From: Fratercula arctica
Taxonomy: Eukaryota > Chordata > Aves > Charadriiformes > Alcidae
Reading direction: 5' to 3'
Assembly (NCBI GenBank): GCA_947846985.1
Contig: CANTUZ010000012.1
Span: 18,686,135-18,750,134, forward strand
Length of the DNA: 64,000 nucleotides
A program made the position numbers and the translations under genes. Shown here one piece after another: positions 51,664 to 64,000 of the stretch (position 1 is its first letter; each line of letters begins with the position of its first letter). The notes under the pieces are model-generated. The model did not search any database. It saw nothing but the letters and a program-made list of their open reading frames with translations, and was not told where the DNA came from.

Positions 51664-54600
51664 CTGATGGGAACAAAAACATATTTTTAATGTGGTACAT
51701 TTATTCACACAGACAGGCAGCATGTTTAAGCAATGTAATCTGTCACACCCAAATGCATTCACTGAAGGCGAGTGAGACTTATTTCCAACAATGCCTAAAC
51801 TTCACGTGTTTTAATGTCTGCATAATGATTCCTTTTTCAGAGGTGTTTTTAGAAAATGAAGTAACCATCAGCCCGGCTGGGGTCCACATGGCAACTGACT
51901 AACAAAGGGTTCTGAGCCACTCTACGAAGCTGTTCTTACTGCTGCAGAAGCGGTCCGACAGTGCTGCAAGGGCAGCTGAATGGTGGGGGCGAGGGGAGGA
52001 CTGTAAGACAAGAGGAAGACTAAGACAGGAGATAGGAAGAAGCAGATGATCTGAGGAACTGAATGGAGAGAAGGATGTAAAGCTCCATAAAACTGGGAAC
52101 TGCTGAAGTAACTCCCAAATCAGAAAGAACATGAGTCCAAGCTCAGTGACAGATAAAAGCCAAGACAGAAACGAAAGAGAAAGGCTAAGAGAAAGGGCAG
52201 ATACTTACTGTTGCTTTATTTACATGAAGTGAGCAAATTCTTTAGTCAAACACATGAAACAGATGAATTATACATCTTAAGAAAAATCCTTATAAATAGG
52301 TTATGTGAACTCAGGTAGAGTGGAAAAACTAAAATGTTGTTTAAGATAGTAAAAATGTAAAAAAAAGTAAGTAGAAGTGTAACGGGTTCTGTGGAAAAGC
52401 CTAAGATTTTCAAACGCAACTTCAGTGGAGTGGCAATAGCATCATTCAAGAAAAGAGGGCACAGGACCAGACTCTCTTTCAGATTGGGACCTGCTTCACC
52501 TTGCGTTGGTCTTGACAGATAAACAAGTCATTCCAGATTTACTGCAAAGCAAGATCACCCCAACAGCAACTTTTTGGCTCTCCTGTCCCTGCAGAGGGAT
52601 GTGGTCAACACTTCCAGAACATTTGCCAGCTCCCAAGAGGTCCCTATAGCGAGTGGTGGAAGAAGAGCATTCCTTCATCTGCCCAACCTCAGGAGCCATA
52701 ACCGTTCACTGTCTCTCCCTTCAAGCTGCTTGAGGACTGGGGCCTGTGTGCCCTACCTGGGCTGGTCCTTCCATGCACACTTCCACTAATACCTAATAAC
52801 ATGTGCTTGGGTGAGAAAGCACAGCAAGATGAAAAGCCTTCAGGTTTGAACACATCAGTGAAGATTTCTTTGGACATATTCCCTGCAGTAGTACGTAAGC
52901 AGTGCTTGCCCAGATATAACACACAGCCCCTACTTCCAGACTGCTGCAGTAGACAAGGCTTCAGGAAAGAAGTACCATTTTCTTGTGCTGTCCCCAGAGC
53001 AGCCCGTGAAGAAGTGTGGCTTACTCTGCTGTTCTCCTCCCCCTTTCCTTTCCCTGTCCTTCTACTAATCCAGATTTCTTTGGTGGAACAAAAGTATATT
53101 TTTTTTCTCCAACTGAAAATCCAAAACTACTAATGATGATGATTGGAAGAGTGAAAAATACATCACAATAATTTCTAACCTGTCCTGAGTATTATTTACA
53201 TGTTATAACAGAATAATGGTTGTAAGTATCTCTCTAACCTTTTAAACAACAAAATACATGAACAGCAATTATTTAACAGAGATTATCTGAAGTCAGGTTC
53301 CAGTTACAGAAATTAACTAACGGCAACCAACTATTACCTTCCCTGGAGCTATTGTTCCCAACACTATTTCATGACATTATATATCAGTTTGTTTAGCACC
53401 TACAAATATTTGTCCAAGCAGACACATAAATTACACCCTGTGGCACACTGAAAGAATTTCAAAGTTCTTCCCTGTGCCTCCAGCTATTACGTTATTATGC
53501 ACACATCGCTTACCGTCCTGTAAGAGAAGGCCTGTGTAATTCAGACTTCAATTTGACCAGACCTGTCACAAAAACCAGCTCAGGAATCCTTTTGCCAGAG
53601 TAGTTTTCAAGGTTTAAACTAACATCTGTTTCAATTCCAAATGATCTTTCTTATTTGTTGTTTTTCATATGACTACCATAAAACATTTCCTTTAAATGAA
53701 GAACGTCTCTATTCAGTGTAACACAGAATACTCTATATTCTCCCAATTCTCTCATACTTCTCAAATAAGAAAGCAAACTCTGCCATTAGAGGAAATCCAC
53801 TGCCCCCAATTCTACAACGCTAGGAAAAGAGAGCCCCACAGTTATCTTTAAAACATATTTAGCAAATAACATTCACTTTGCATTTCCACTGCTTAGAAGG
53901 AGCTACACCATGGACTGGTTTTATGGGGCACCTCTATAATGCTCCTAACACACTGAATTTTATAGTGTGCACAGTCTCGTAGGACGACACTGACATAGCA
54001 CAGGACAGGTCTGGCAGGGATCGCGTACGGAGTGCCTCTTCGCAATGCTGTCTTTTCTATCCAAGACATGCGGGACATCTTTGTAGTGCCCTGGCCTAAC
54101 TAGAAAAATCTCCTGTGCATAAAAATTGCAGGATTTAAGGATTTAACCAGTTACTATTTGGCAGGGATATTGAATAGATGCTGGCATTCCACTCTCAGGA
54201 ACAAACCTCCTTAACTACCTCTAAAATACTATGGTTTATCCAACAAGTACAGAAATTGCTTTTCATTTACACAACGTTTCTTGTAATTTTTTTTTTTATG
54301 GTCAGTATTAGAGTAAAGAAGCATCAGTGTAATCTTTTAAGACATTTGAGGAAAGTACGAGAGAAAAATATTATTCCTTCTAAATACTGACCAAAGAAGT
54401 GCATCAGCTTGCCATAATGCGTTTTCACTGTATTTTTCACTTGATGTTTGAAATATTTAAATGTCTGCTAACACAGCAACTTTCTTCCTCAGAATACACT
54501 TGGTTTTCCACTTATTACTAATTAAAATTTGAAAACCTTCTGCATCATCCTGCAGCATGACAAATGTCTTCCTGCGAGACAGATCCTATCAATGAACCCC

Positions 54601-56989
54601 AAAGTTACTGAGTCCTACTAGGGAGGAACAGACAGACAGAAAACAGAACAACTAAAAAGTCTGGCACAAGCATCCTCACTAAATGATCATACAGTAAACA
54701 TCTTTAAATAAACATGAAGCTTATCATAATTTATTTTTTTAATGACATACTAAAGTCTATTTGAAACGCTGGTTCCACTACCAGGTTTCAGAAAGGAGTG
54801 CAGAGTTCTGTCGTGCCTGCCAATGTTGGGATTTTTACTACATGGACCTAAGGCAAGGTTAAGTGAGCCAAGCACGTTATTTTTTCTGGAAAGAATTCAA
54901 CAGACTCTTCCAAAAAAGGCAACCGTCACTGTTTCAACACCTGCCTTGAACATTAACTACTTACTCTTCAGAACAAACCAAAAGCAGCTCTCTCTAACAT
55001 ACTTAGGATAAGCCAGGGCATTAAAACCAAAGAATATTTTAAATATTTGGGAATATATCAACAATTTTTATCCGAGCACTCATTACACAGCCAGCTGGGT
55101 GATTAAGAAACTGCTGCCACATACACTTTTATCTCCTCACTTCATCTCCTTCAGTGGTTACTTTCAAAGGTTGCAGGGTGGAAAAAGTGCCCCAGCTCTG
55201 TTTCTTCCTGTTGTTGTGAGGACATTAAAAGTGACTGTAACAGAAACATCCCCTGCTGCTGAGTTCACCTACATGCCCTGTCACATTTCTGAGGCTAAAT
55301 GAGGACACTTCCAAGCCTGACATGGAAAATCAGTTTGCAAGACCAAAAGATACTGGCCACGGCCACTAACCACAGCAAGGACCGCAGGTTCAAAGGGCTC
55401 TTTTGCAGTCAGAGGAAATGAGGATCAAGTACAGTATTTTGAAAATTTGCTACCAAAAGCTGAGTATTCTACCAAAGAACGAAACCCGTTTAGGAATGTA
55501 TTTTCATTACACACACAATTACCCTGCTGACCATTGTGGGAAATAGGCATTGTAATTTTCTTTGCACTCTACAGAGGCAAGGAAACATATAGCCCTCATG
55601 CTGAAAAAAAAAAAAAGTAGTGCCTTTATATGTCCCTTAAGAAAACTTTCCAGTCTTACAAAAACTGCCCTTGCAAGGCTGCCATGGTAGTTGAGGACAT
55701 CAGCTACCTGGCAGAAGTGCCAAATGGCGTAAGTTACTATTCCCCAGAAGGAACAACTCTCAGAACCAGCCCTAAGTCGTCTCAAATATATACACTGGTG
55801 AGCATGAACACTGCACTCACTCAAAATAGCATCTGCTGTTTCTTATTTTACCTGTTTCCTTCTCTCCTTTTGAATGTTTATCGCTTTTTTTTTTTCCTCT
55901 TTGAACCTGATCCAATAGGGATATTTTGTTTGCTTTATGACATTTTAAGTATTTAGCACAGTTATAATTCAGAACTCTGAAGTAGGAAGCAAGTTCATAA
56001 TTTAGCCTTGAGAGAGAGGTAGGCACCCTTGGGAGACGACTCAGAATACAAAGTTAAGTGTCCACAGCTACACAGCATGAACCAGTCCCTCTCCTGACAG
56101 CAACAGCTACATCACTACTCACCAAGGCCCCTCCAGCACAAGTGACCAACAATGCCACCCATAAAGCCAAGACCGAGGCAAATATACTAGCAGAAGAAAA
56201 GCAGCATCCTTCATATTTTTATCTGAGCTACACAGTATCAGACCTGTGGCTGAACGTGTAGAAGAGGAGTAAATCTGCTCAGAATAAAATTCAAAAACTT
56301 GAACCAGCTTTCAGAGCAGCCCACATGGGGCTCAGACTCAGCTGGTGTTTTTTGATAATGTACTTTGGTGTGCTTTGGTGCCCTTAACAGAGGAAAAGTA
56401 AAGCCATGGATGGAGAAGTAGCAGGTATTTGGAAACTCAAAAATATATCCTTTGTTGTTCATAAATCCATGTACAACATACAGTAATCGCCAAGAGAACA
56501 ATTATCTTTGGCAAGTGACTAGGAAACATGCTGGTTTTGAAATGACATGCAACAGGTGTGAATCATCTATCAGCTTTGCACAGTCCTTGTGGCACGAGCC
56601 ACAGAGGTGCGATGCTTTCAGACAGTAGCAAAATTTTTCATTTTCAGTTTAGTGTTCTCAAGACCACTTACAGTCATCACAAATTTCCACTTTCAGTTTT
56701 CACATTTTTGAAAACAAGCATGCAAAAGAAGCCACATTATCTTAATTACATTTTAGATTTTAATTCTACTTCCCAGGAAATGCTCAGTTTGCCAACTACC
56801 AAAAATCTTGATAAGAATTAGGGCTGCTCAACACTTTCTCGTGATGAAAGCAGAATCTTGTGGGGTCAGACTCTTGCACATCTTTATCTAAAAAGAAGAT
56901 CCTGGGATTTTCCATCAAAGCTGAAACTGCATCAAAGCAAGTGTAACTTCCAGAACCCCCATGGAACTGCTACTAGAATGATAAAAAGG

Positions 56990-57013
56990 AAAAAAAAAAA
57001 AAAAAAAAAAAAA
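56990..57013. repeat. A24 homopolymer
   Basis: An uninterrupted run of 24 A on the plus strand after ataaaaagg. It could be the tail of an old retroposed copy, but no recognisable body precedes it. Confidence 0.95.
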
Positions 57014-60000
57014 TTCCTGTAAAGGGGAAATCTGCTCCCAAAGTTTAGGGCTCAGCAGGGGTTTATTAATTGCACACAGGTAATTGTCCACTCATCTCAC
57101 ATTAATCTAACAACACCTTAATAGACTCAACATAACACTCGTTTGATCTGAACAAAATAAAGTAGCAGAAGCTTTTCCCAGGAGTCTGTTTCAAGTTAGA
57201 TTCAATTTAGTGGAAGAAAAGAAGGGGAGAATTAAAGCGTATCTATGCAACTGCAACTATAGTTTCCACTGGAATCGATGACTCAGTAACACAACCTGTT
57301 GTGATTTATTATCTCCGTATCACTAACACCAGTAGTCTGCCAAAATCCGTTGCCTGCTTCTGTAAACTTCCGCTAGCAGCTAAACCCCCTGTTTACTGAA
57401 GCAAGCAGAGAAGGGAAGGAGCCGTGACCATACAAAAGAGAAAAGACCATCACAGACGCCTGTTCCAGGCCCTTCAGGCTCCTGCAAGATGGGACTGGCA
57501 GCACATCTCGGCCTCTAAATGCCAGGATGTTGTTTCCTTCCTTTCTCTTGCAGCCTGGTTTAACTTAAAGCCCGGGTCTTCCTAACTATCAGTCTCCTTT
57601 GCCCTGAAAGTGATGGGTCTGGGCTCCCTAGAGGGACTGTGAGAAGGAGGAGCACTCAGGATCAGTCATTGGCAGCAACAAGAAAGACCAGCATCAGATC
57701 CAAGAGGCAGCTGCATCCAGATGTGGCCCATCCACACTCTCAACACAAAGTTTTGGTTGGAGCTGTGACCCATGAAGACAGCACACTCTTGAATCTGAAA
57801 GAAACACCAAGCAATAAAGCCTGAGTTTTGAAAGATGGCTTAAATCACCTGGGCAAGAGGAGATGTGGTATGAACTACGTGATACTCTTAGCAAATCAAT
57901 CTCCAAAAAAGTGCAGGACTTGAACATCCCGCAAAGGGAGAAACTAAGGCACATTGATCCGCCTTGCTTCCTCTGAAATTTACTGGCAAGTTTGTGTTTT
58001 TGAAATGTTTCTGCCTAAACCAAAATGCTTACAGTAAAAGCAGAGGACATCTACACACATAAAATTTCCCTATTTTGGGACATCACACTACCACATATAG
58101 ACGTTTCTTACTATACACTGCACATTTATTTCATGTACTATATCTTGCTTCCTAATCCAAAAATATCACTTCTCTTCTGTAACGCCTTCATGAAGCAAGC
58201 TTTGAATGAAAAAAAAACCCCTACCTGGATATTTAAAGATGCCTTACTAGGGTTACTGTACTCAAACTCCTTTTACTGAATGCAGACAATGCACCACTTT
58301 CAAACATGTATTTACCACCCTGTCATTTTCTGCCATTCGTACTTCTGACAAAATCCTTTCACTCTATTGCCAAGGATGCACGAACAACCACCATACGTAG
58401 CCTGAAACCCCCCTGATATTTCTGGGAGCAAACCAGTTGTACAGCCTTTAGAAAAGCGGGATTTTGCAGGGGGTTGAATCAGGCCACAAGACAAAGTCTT
58501 CAGGGAAATTTACTATTGTGAAAAGCATAATAAGAGTCACTGTTTACTAAACACTGCTTTTAATTAGATACTTAATGTTATTTTCACATTCTTTCAAAAG
58601 GCAAGGAAATGGTGTGGGGAGGGGAAGGGGGAATATGAACTCTGCCAAGTGTAAAAGGGCAACTACAGGATTATTTCCAGCTCCTGAGTAGAAGAACGAT
58701 GAAGATTTACAAAAAAAATAAACCCAGGATTCTATAGAAACGTAAACGTCCTTTTAAATTCCTCTTCACACTGTTACACAACACTGAAAATCTACAGCTT
58801 TTACTTTGAATAGTGAAAGGTCACTATTTATACCAAATTTATCACTAGTCATGCATTTCCTATCCTTCCTCACTCTTCTCCTAGCAGAGCACTCTGTTCA
58901 CATCTGGGTCTGTTTAACCAGTGATTGGAAATTTAGCCTCCTGATTTCCCGTTAAATACTAGGCACAGGAAAACAAATAGCACTTGTTTTTCAGTGAGTC
59001 TTGTCAGTCATCCAAAATCTAGTGCAAACCATAGAACAGCCTGTGGTTTGGTGGCAGAGACCCAAAATATGTGAACCATATTTTCATGAACTGAAAGGAA
59101 TAAACCAGCTATTGGCTGAAGTAATACGAACATGGCTTTTTTTTATTCTTAGAAATAAATAAATGACTAATAATTAAACTCTTCATTCTATCAGTTCTTT
59201 AAAGCTTTTCTTTTTTTCTTTTCAAATCTGAAGCCAAGAGCATGTGATCTAGTTTCGTATTTATCATTACTGCTGTTGCTTCCTCCATTTTACTAACTTA
59301 AAACACACATTCAGTCCTATTGAAGGGGTTCTTGTGAGTAAGGTTATTTGCTTGCATAAGTGCTTTCTCATCTGTAACTCTTAGGTATTCAATTGCCTGA
59401 ATAACTAACTCAGAGATAAGAGCTGAGGCATCACATCTAAAATTAAATACTATATTAAAATCACGTATTTAGATATTTAAGGTTTTTTTTGATCTATTCT
59501 AACAGTGATTTCTGCCAGGAAATCACAAAGGATTGGGTCCATTCTTTCATTGATTTAATTCTCACTACTTTCACTTGCCCAGTAAAGACACTCCTAGGCT
59601 GTAAAAGCAATGGAGAAAGCTACCAAATCTAAAGAAAAAATTCACTTGCTGAGTAGCACCTATAAAACCCTCTTTCTGAGCAGTTTCATAAAACTACTGG
59701 GTTTCTGCCAAGACAAGATTGCAATAAGCTGCTTTTAGGGAAGGAGAGAAATAATGACTTGATGGAAAGGGAGGAAATTATTTTGTTATACGAAAATTTG
59801 AAGTGGGATAGTGGGAGAGGTCTGGTAAGGCTTTTCTGCAAGACTGACCTATAACAGGATTCCAGGTGAAAGCATTTTCTACAGGTGTTGCCTAGGTTAT
59901 GTAAAATTGTGACACCATAATCTAACCAGTTTAATCACCAGTGAAGATGTCCTTCAACTTCCTCTCCCACTCCCCCTTTCTGATATAATTTTGGCATTTA

Positions 60001-60442
60001 TTTCCTCCTGAGGAAAAAGAAATATTTAGCACAGATGCTAAGTACTCCCCTTGCTGAACTGAGTAGACCTTCCCACCCATGCACTGCTCTTCTGAGGGGT
60101 GGGGATGAAGAGGGCCTTCTGATCTGGGGATGAAGGGGGCCGATGGCCCAGCCCAGGAACACTCGAACCAAAAATGTCCATTCCCAAACTGTTGTATTTT
60201 TGTGACATGTGAAAATATCCAATCAGACTAATATGACTAGACACATCAGTAATCAAAGTAGTGATTTTCATTTACTTAGGTCAGGCAGAGTTCACGCACT
60301 AACCCATCTCATGTATTTTCAGATTGAAAGGCCATGATACTTAGGTGTATTTATTTTTAACACGATGAGAATAAACTTAAGACTTACTTTTCTAAAATCA
60401 CAATAATTTTCCCAGCACCACCTACTTAACCCATCAAGATAC

Positions 60443-60459
60443 ATATATATATATATATA
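60443..60459. repeat. (AT)n tract
   Basis: A pure AT dinucleotide run followed by an A run, in the 5' intron. Confidence 0.9.
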
Positions 60460-63400
60460 AAAAAAACTCATGTAGAGTATGAAAATAATCCTGTCTATGC
60501 CAAATGTATTGTTAACCTAACACATGTAGAAATTTATGTCAGGTTTTTATCAAGATGCTAAAATTTTTTCTTAAGACTATTCACTAGTGTTTTCTCTGGT
60601 TTACAGATGGGGAAGGATGCCCTGAGAAGCAAAATGACAATACAATAAGGCAACAAACCAGTAAACAGCAACTCCCTTTAGCATCCCTGCCCCATCTCAG
60701 ATGGCTTCCTCCAAAGCACTGTCACTCCCTAAGCATCACTGTGCTTCCATTCACTGCCATGGGTTTGGAAAAAAGTCTTCAAAACATGACATTAAAAAAA
60801 TCCTGATGTTAACAGAACACAACCTTTGGTTTGGTTGGGTCATGCTATTTAATTTTTAATGATAATTTATTCCACTGCGAGGTTTAGCCACCAGTAACCA
60901 TTTCGTGAAACTGTGAGCTGTCTCCATGAAGATAAAGCGTGTGACAAGTCACTGTGCTGAGTAAAGCTATATGCATCGCATGATAAAACTAAGTGCAAAA
61001 CCACATGTATACATCAAATTTACATTTTTATACTGAAAAATGTTTATCAAGCAGGTATTTTGTACTTCCCTCTATACCATAACCATACACCCAAAGGCTG
61101 GATTGTCTCCCTCATTCATTTTAAACTTCTGCCTAATGGAGGACCAGGCCCAAGACAAAAATCCAAAAGCTTGAACTATGCAATAAGAACTTAAACTCCA
61201 GCCCAATTCAGTAGTACAGTAGTTTCCTGGTCTTTTGGATATGTGCTGACATGCACGTTAAATCTTTTCATCCTTTCCTTTAAATAAAGCAATCTGGGGT
61301 GGCTTAGCTTTAGTGGAAATTCAATTAATTAATTCACAGAGCAAAGGTAGCAGACCGTCTTCCTAATGAGGACACTGAGAACATACAGCCCTGACTCTAC
61401 CCTCTGCTCCACTATAAACATCACTTAAGCTCAGTGTGCCTTATTTTCTCGACCTGTACAATGGTACTAATAGCACTTTACCGAGTGCTCCGATTCATTG
61501 TCTGCTCACATCCTGGAGTCATCTTTGTTAAAAATTAAAAATTAGAAGATCTAAGGTCCTTTCTATTTATTTACTTATTCAAACACACTTCCCTGTAACA
61601 GTTTAATAACTTTATTATGATGCTTTACAGGAAAAAAATAATAGCTAGTAACAAAAAGAAATAAACAGCTAGGACTTCACTAATAGTTACACGATCCTTT
61701 AACTACAAACTTTGACTTGGCTCTAGGGGTGTTGTCTTTATCAGCAGTAAGTCCCAGAACTTGCCATTTAAACTTCTTTATACTACTTATCTTTCTAACT
61801 AGGGATCAATCAATGAAACTGTGCAATTCACACTTTACATACAGTATATTAACAAAAGCGTGACTGAACATTTTGTTTGAAAAGTCTGAAGGAGAAGCTG
61901 GAAAGTCAACAGTTATCCTGCTTGATGCTTCCACAGAGACAAACACAATAGTTATGACATTCCTATGGTATGTGTGACACAGATTTCTGTTTTGAGCATA
62001 GAATTCATGGGCATTAAAAAAGTTTTTTTTAAATTTGAAATCTTTTATGATTCAAAATACTCTGTTTTCTGGCTTGGCTATGCATTTAAGGAGAATGGAC
62101 AAGACAGAGCAGCAGAAGTACATGGATAAGCCAAGTATTTTCAAACAAGGGCCAAGGAAGCAAGCTCTGCACTACGCATCCCTTGGAGCTGTGATTTACA
62201 CTCCTAGGCTCAAGTCTCTAAAACTTACTGAAGGCTCCGGCAAAGAGGCAGGGAGCCTCTCCCCTACTAGAGTAGAAGCAGTATGTCCCTCTGCCCCACA
62301 ACTCACCTGAAACAAGAATGGATTCTGCAAAGGGACAGGCTCCAGAGGCAGTCCTAGGGATCGCAAACTGGCATGGCCCAAAGCAGGCGAACAGCTCTGC
62401 TGCAAAACTACAGCCTCTCCATTTCTTTTCGTCGTATTGCACTTGCCTACAGATGCTGCTAGGACTTACTCAGGATTTCCTGTGTTTTCTGTGCTGCATG
62501 ATTCTGTGCTCTTTTTTCAGAAAGCTTTTGGAAAAACAATGCATTTCTCCTTGTGAGCAGAGTGAACTGTGGAAAAGCAATGGATGATCACCACAGTTTA
62601 AATTGTTCAACCTATAACCTCGAGGCCTATCATCCAAAGCTACACTAGCTACCGAGAAAATGGTACATGAAAAGTGGGAAGGCTGATGAGCCTGTGACAA
62701 GAGACAGAAGTTAGCTTGTGTTTGCAGCAAAAATATTACCTTAGAGAACACACAGAATGAAATTCTGGAGTGAGAGGGACTTCAGGGACTAAACTGGGAG
62801 AAGTAACGGTGGATCGTGCATGTCCCTGGTATGTTCTGTTCTGCAATCTCGTTCTTAAAGCTCTTTACAGAAAAGAAAAATAGAAAGCTTAATGTGATAG
62901 AAGGAAGAATAGATAAATTATATGGCACTTGAAGAGATCCCAAATTGTTATGGAGAGCTGTTCAGATGTTTAAACATGATTAGGGATGGGTCAACACTGA
63001 GAGCTAGTTCACTGCTTGCAACGGAAAGGCAAGTTCTTGTATCTGCAGAGCTTGCGGGGAGCAGTGTTACCCCAGCACCACAGGCGTGTGCTTGGGGATG
63101 GCATGAGGCACCACAACTCTCAGCCCTTACTGTGACCAGCAGAGCCTAAGAGAGGCTGGAGTACTGACAGGAGGTATTTGAGTCTCACCAATGGAGAACT
63201 GAACCTGTAGCATCTACCAGGTAATCCTGCCCCACCTGAGAGACAGCCCACCCCCTCCTGCACCATCTGTGCTGAGGCAGCTCCTGAGGTCAGACAACTT
63301 CTTGTTTGGCACGAATCATGACTGCTGCTGCTCACGTTTTCAAGCCTGTTTTTGTAACCAGGAGAGCTTGAAACAGTTTTCTGAAGCAAACACTTAACTA

Positions 63401-64000
63401 ATCATACAGTTTTGGCAGCCGAGGCCTTAGGCTCATTGCTATTGTTCCTATGCCTTAATGCAGCCTCCTGAAGCCCTGCTGAGCCAAGCCAAGCAAGACC
63501 AGCGTGATCACAGTCTGAAGAGCGGCGCAGTCTGCTGAGCGGAAATGGATGGCTCTTGGCAGAGCACCTCTTCGCCCCCAGAGGCAAAGTGAGGGGAGAG
63601 GGAAAAGCCTGGAGGAGGAGGAAGAGAAGGGAAGAGATAGCTGAACACAAACTAGCTGATATGGAATGCGAGTGATGATGTAATAATTGTAGGAGAAGAT
63701 CAAAACTAAACTGAAAGCACGTCCAAGACTCAACTAACTGATGAAAGATGCTGTTTCTTTTGGCCAGGGGAGGAGTGAGGAATCTTATCATACTGTTGTT
63801 GCTCATCATTTTCTTCCTCTGTCATTTTCTGAGCAGACCTGAACTGTACTGGTTGCAGTAAAGACCAAGAATGGTCAACAAGAAGTAACAGTTGAGAGTC
63901 TCCAACACAGTAATGAGAAAACTCGAGATTGTGAATACCTTAGAATACAAACAAGCCCATGTTATTTGCACCAGTCAGTAACACATTGCACTGGAAACAG

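Larger units (their letters stand above)
51664..64000 (-). other. TGFBR3: TGFBR3 5' intron, incomplete (more than 12.3 kb)
   Basis: Everything to the right of the last recognised exon. Short frames on both strands were compared by eye with the expected signal-peptide and first orphan-domain segments and none match, so this is taken as one large intron. Only simple repeats stand out: an A24 run at 56990-57013 and an AT run at 60443-60459. A separate unknown gene in this interval cannot be fully excluded. Confidence 0.75.

Noticed and set aside
60088..60145. Short direct repeat ggggatgaag...gggcc
   Set aside because: Only about 12-15 bp, two copies; unremarkable.
1..64000. tRNA, rRNA, CRISPR, operon or prokaryotic/phage features
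   Set aside because: None seen; intron-exon structure and CR1 elements show vertebrate nuclear DNA. A covariance-model scan for small ncRNAs was not possible here.

Overview
The window is vertebrate nuclear DNA, most likely from a bird. Two signs point there: CR1 LINE copies ending in ATTCTATG octamers, and compact introns with few repeats. The bird order cannot be told from the sequence. Nearly everything interpretable belongs to one gene on the minus strand, TGFBR3 (betaglycan, the type III TGF-beta co-receptor). I recognised it from conserved protein segments, and the exon joins were checked by eye for AG/GT boundaries and reading phase.

Layout, left to right: 1-10.9 kb is the 3' flank, with no gene I can support. 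About 10.9-14.6 kb is a probable long 3' UTR with a candidate AATAAA at 10918-10923. Thirteen coding exons then run from 14613 (stop) up to 51663: cytoplasmic tail 14613-14731, transmembrane exon 20784-20891, a 42-nt juxtamembrane exon 22978-23019, the ZP domain in exons from 29346 to 37002 (with two glycosaminoglycan-attachment Ser-Gly sites in 33747-33878), and part of the membrane-distal orphan domain in exons from 38293 to 51663. Together they encode 718 residues plus stop in one uninterrupted frame. Against the human protein (about 851 residues) roughly the first 130 residues are missing, including the signal peptide; those exons should lie beyond 64 kb. From 51664 to the right edge there is only intron.

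Mobile DNA: a 5'-truncated but otherwise open CR1 element (about 24660-26840) carries an unbroken reverse-transcriptase ORF, antisense to TGFBR3. A short old CR1 3' end sits at about 36410-36616, only 60 bp from a splice donor. A probable hAT-type short inverted-repeat relic lies at about 45041-45248. There are a few simple and small tandem repeats and one CpG-dense patch (17000-17165) in the last intron.

I found no undescribed biological system. The points most worth checking are a C-terminal Ala-Thr where human has Thr-Ala (affecting the PDZ ligand), altered residues at the GAG sites, the intact CR1 RT, the CR1 next to a weak donor, the phase-symmetric transmembrane exon, and the CpG patch.
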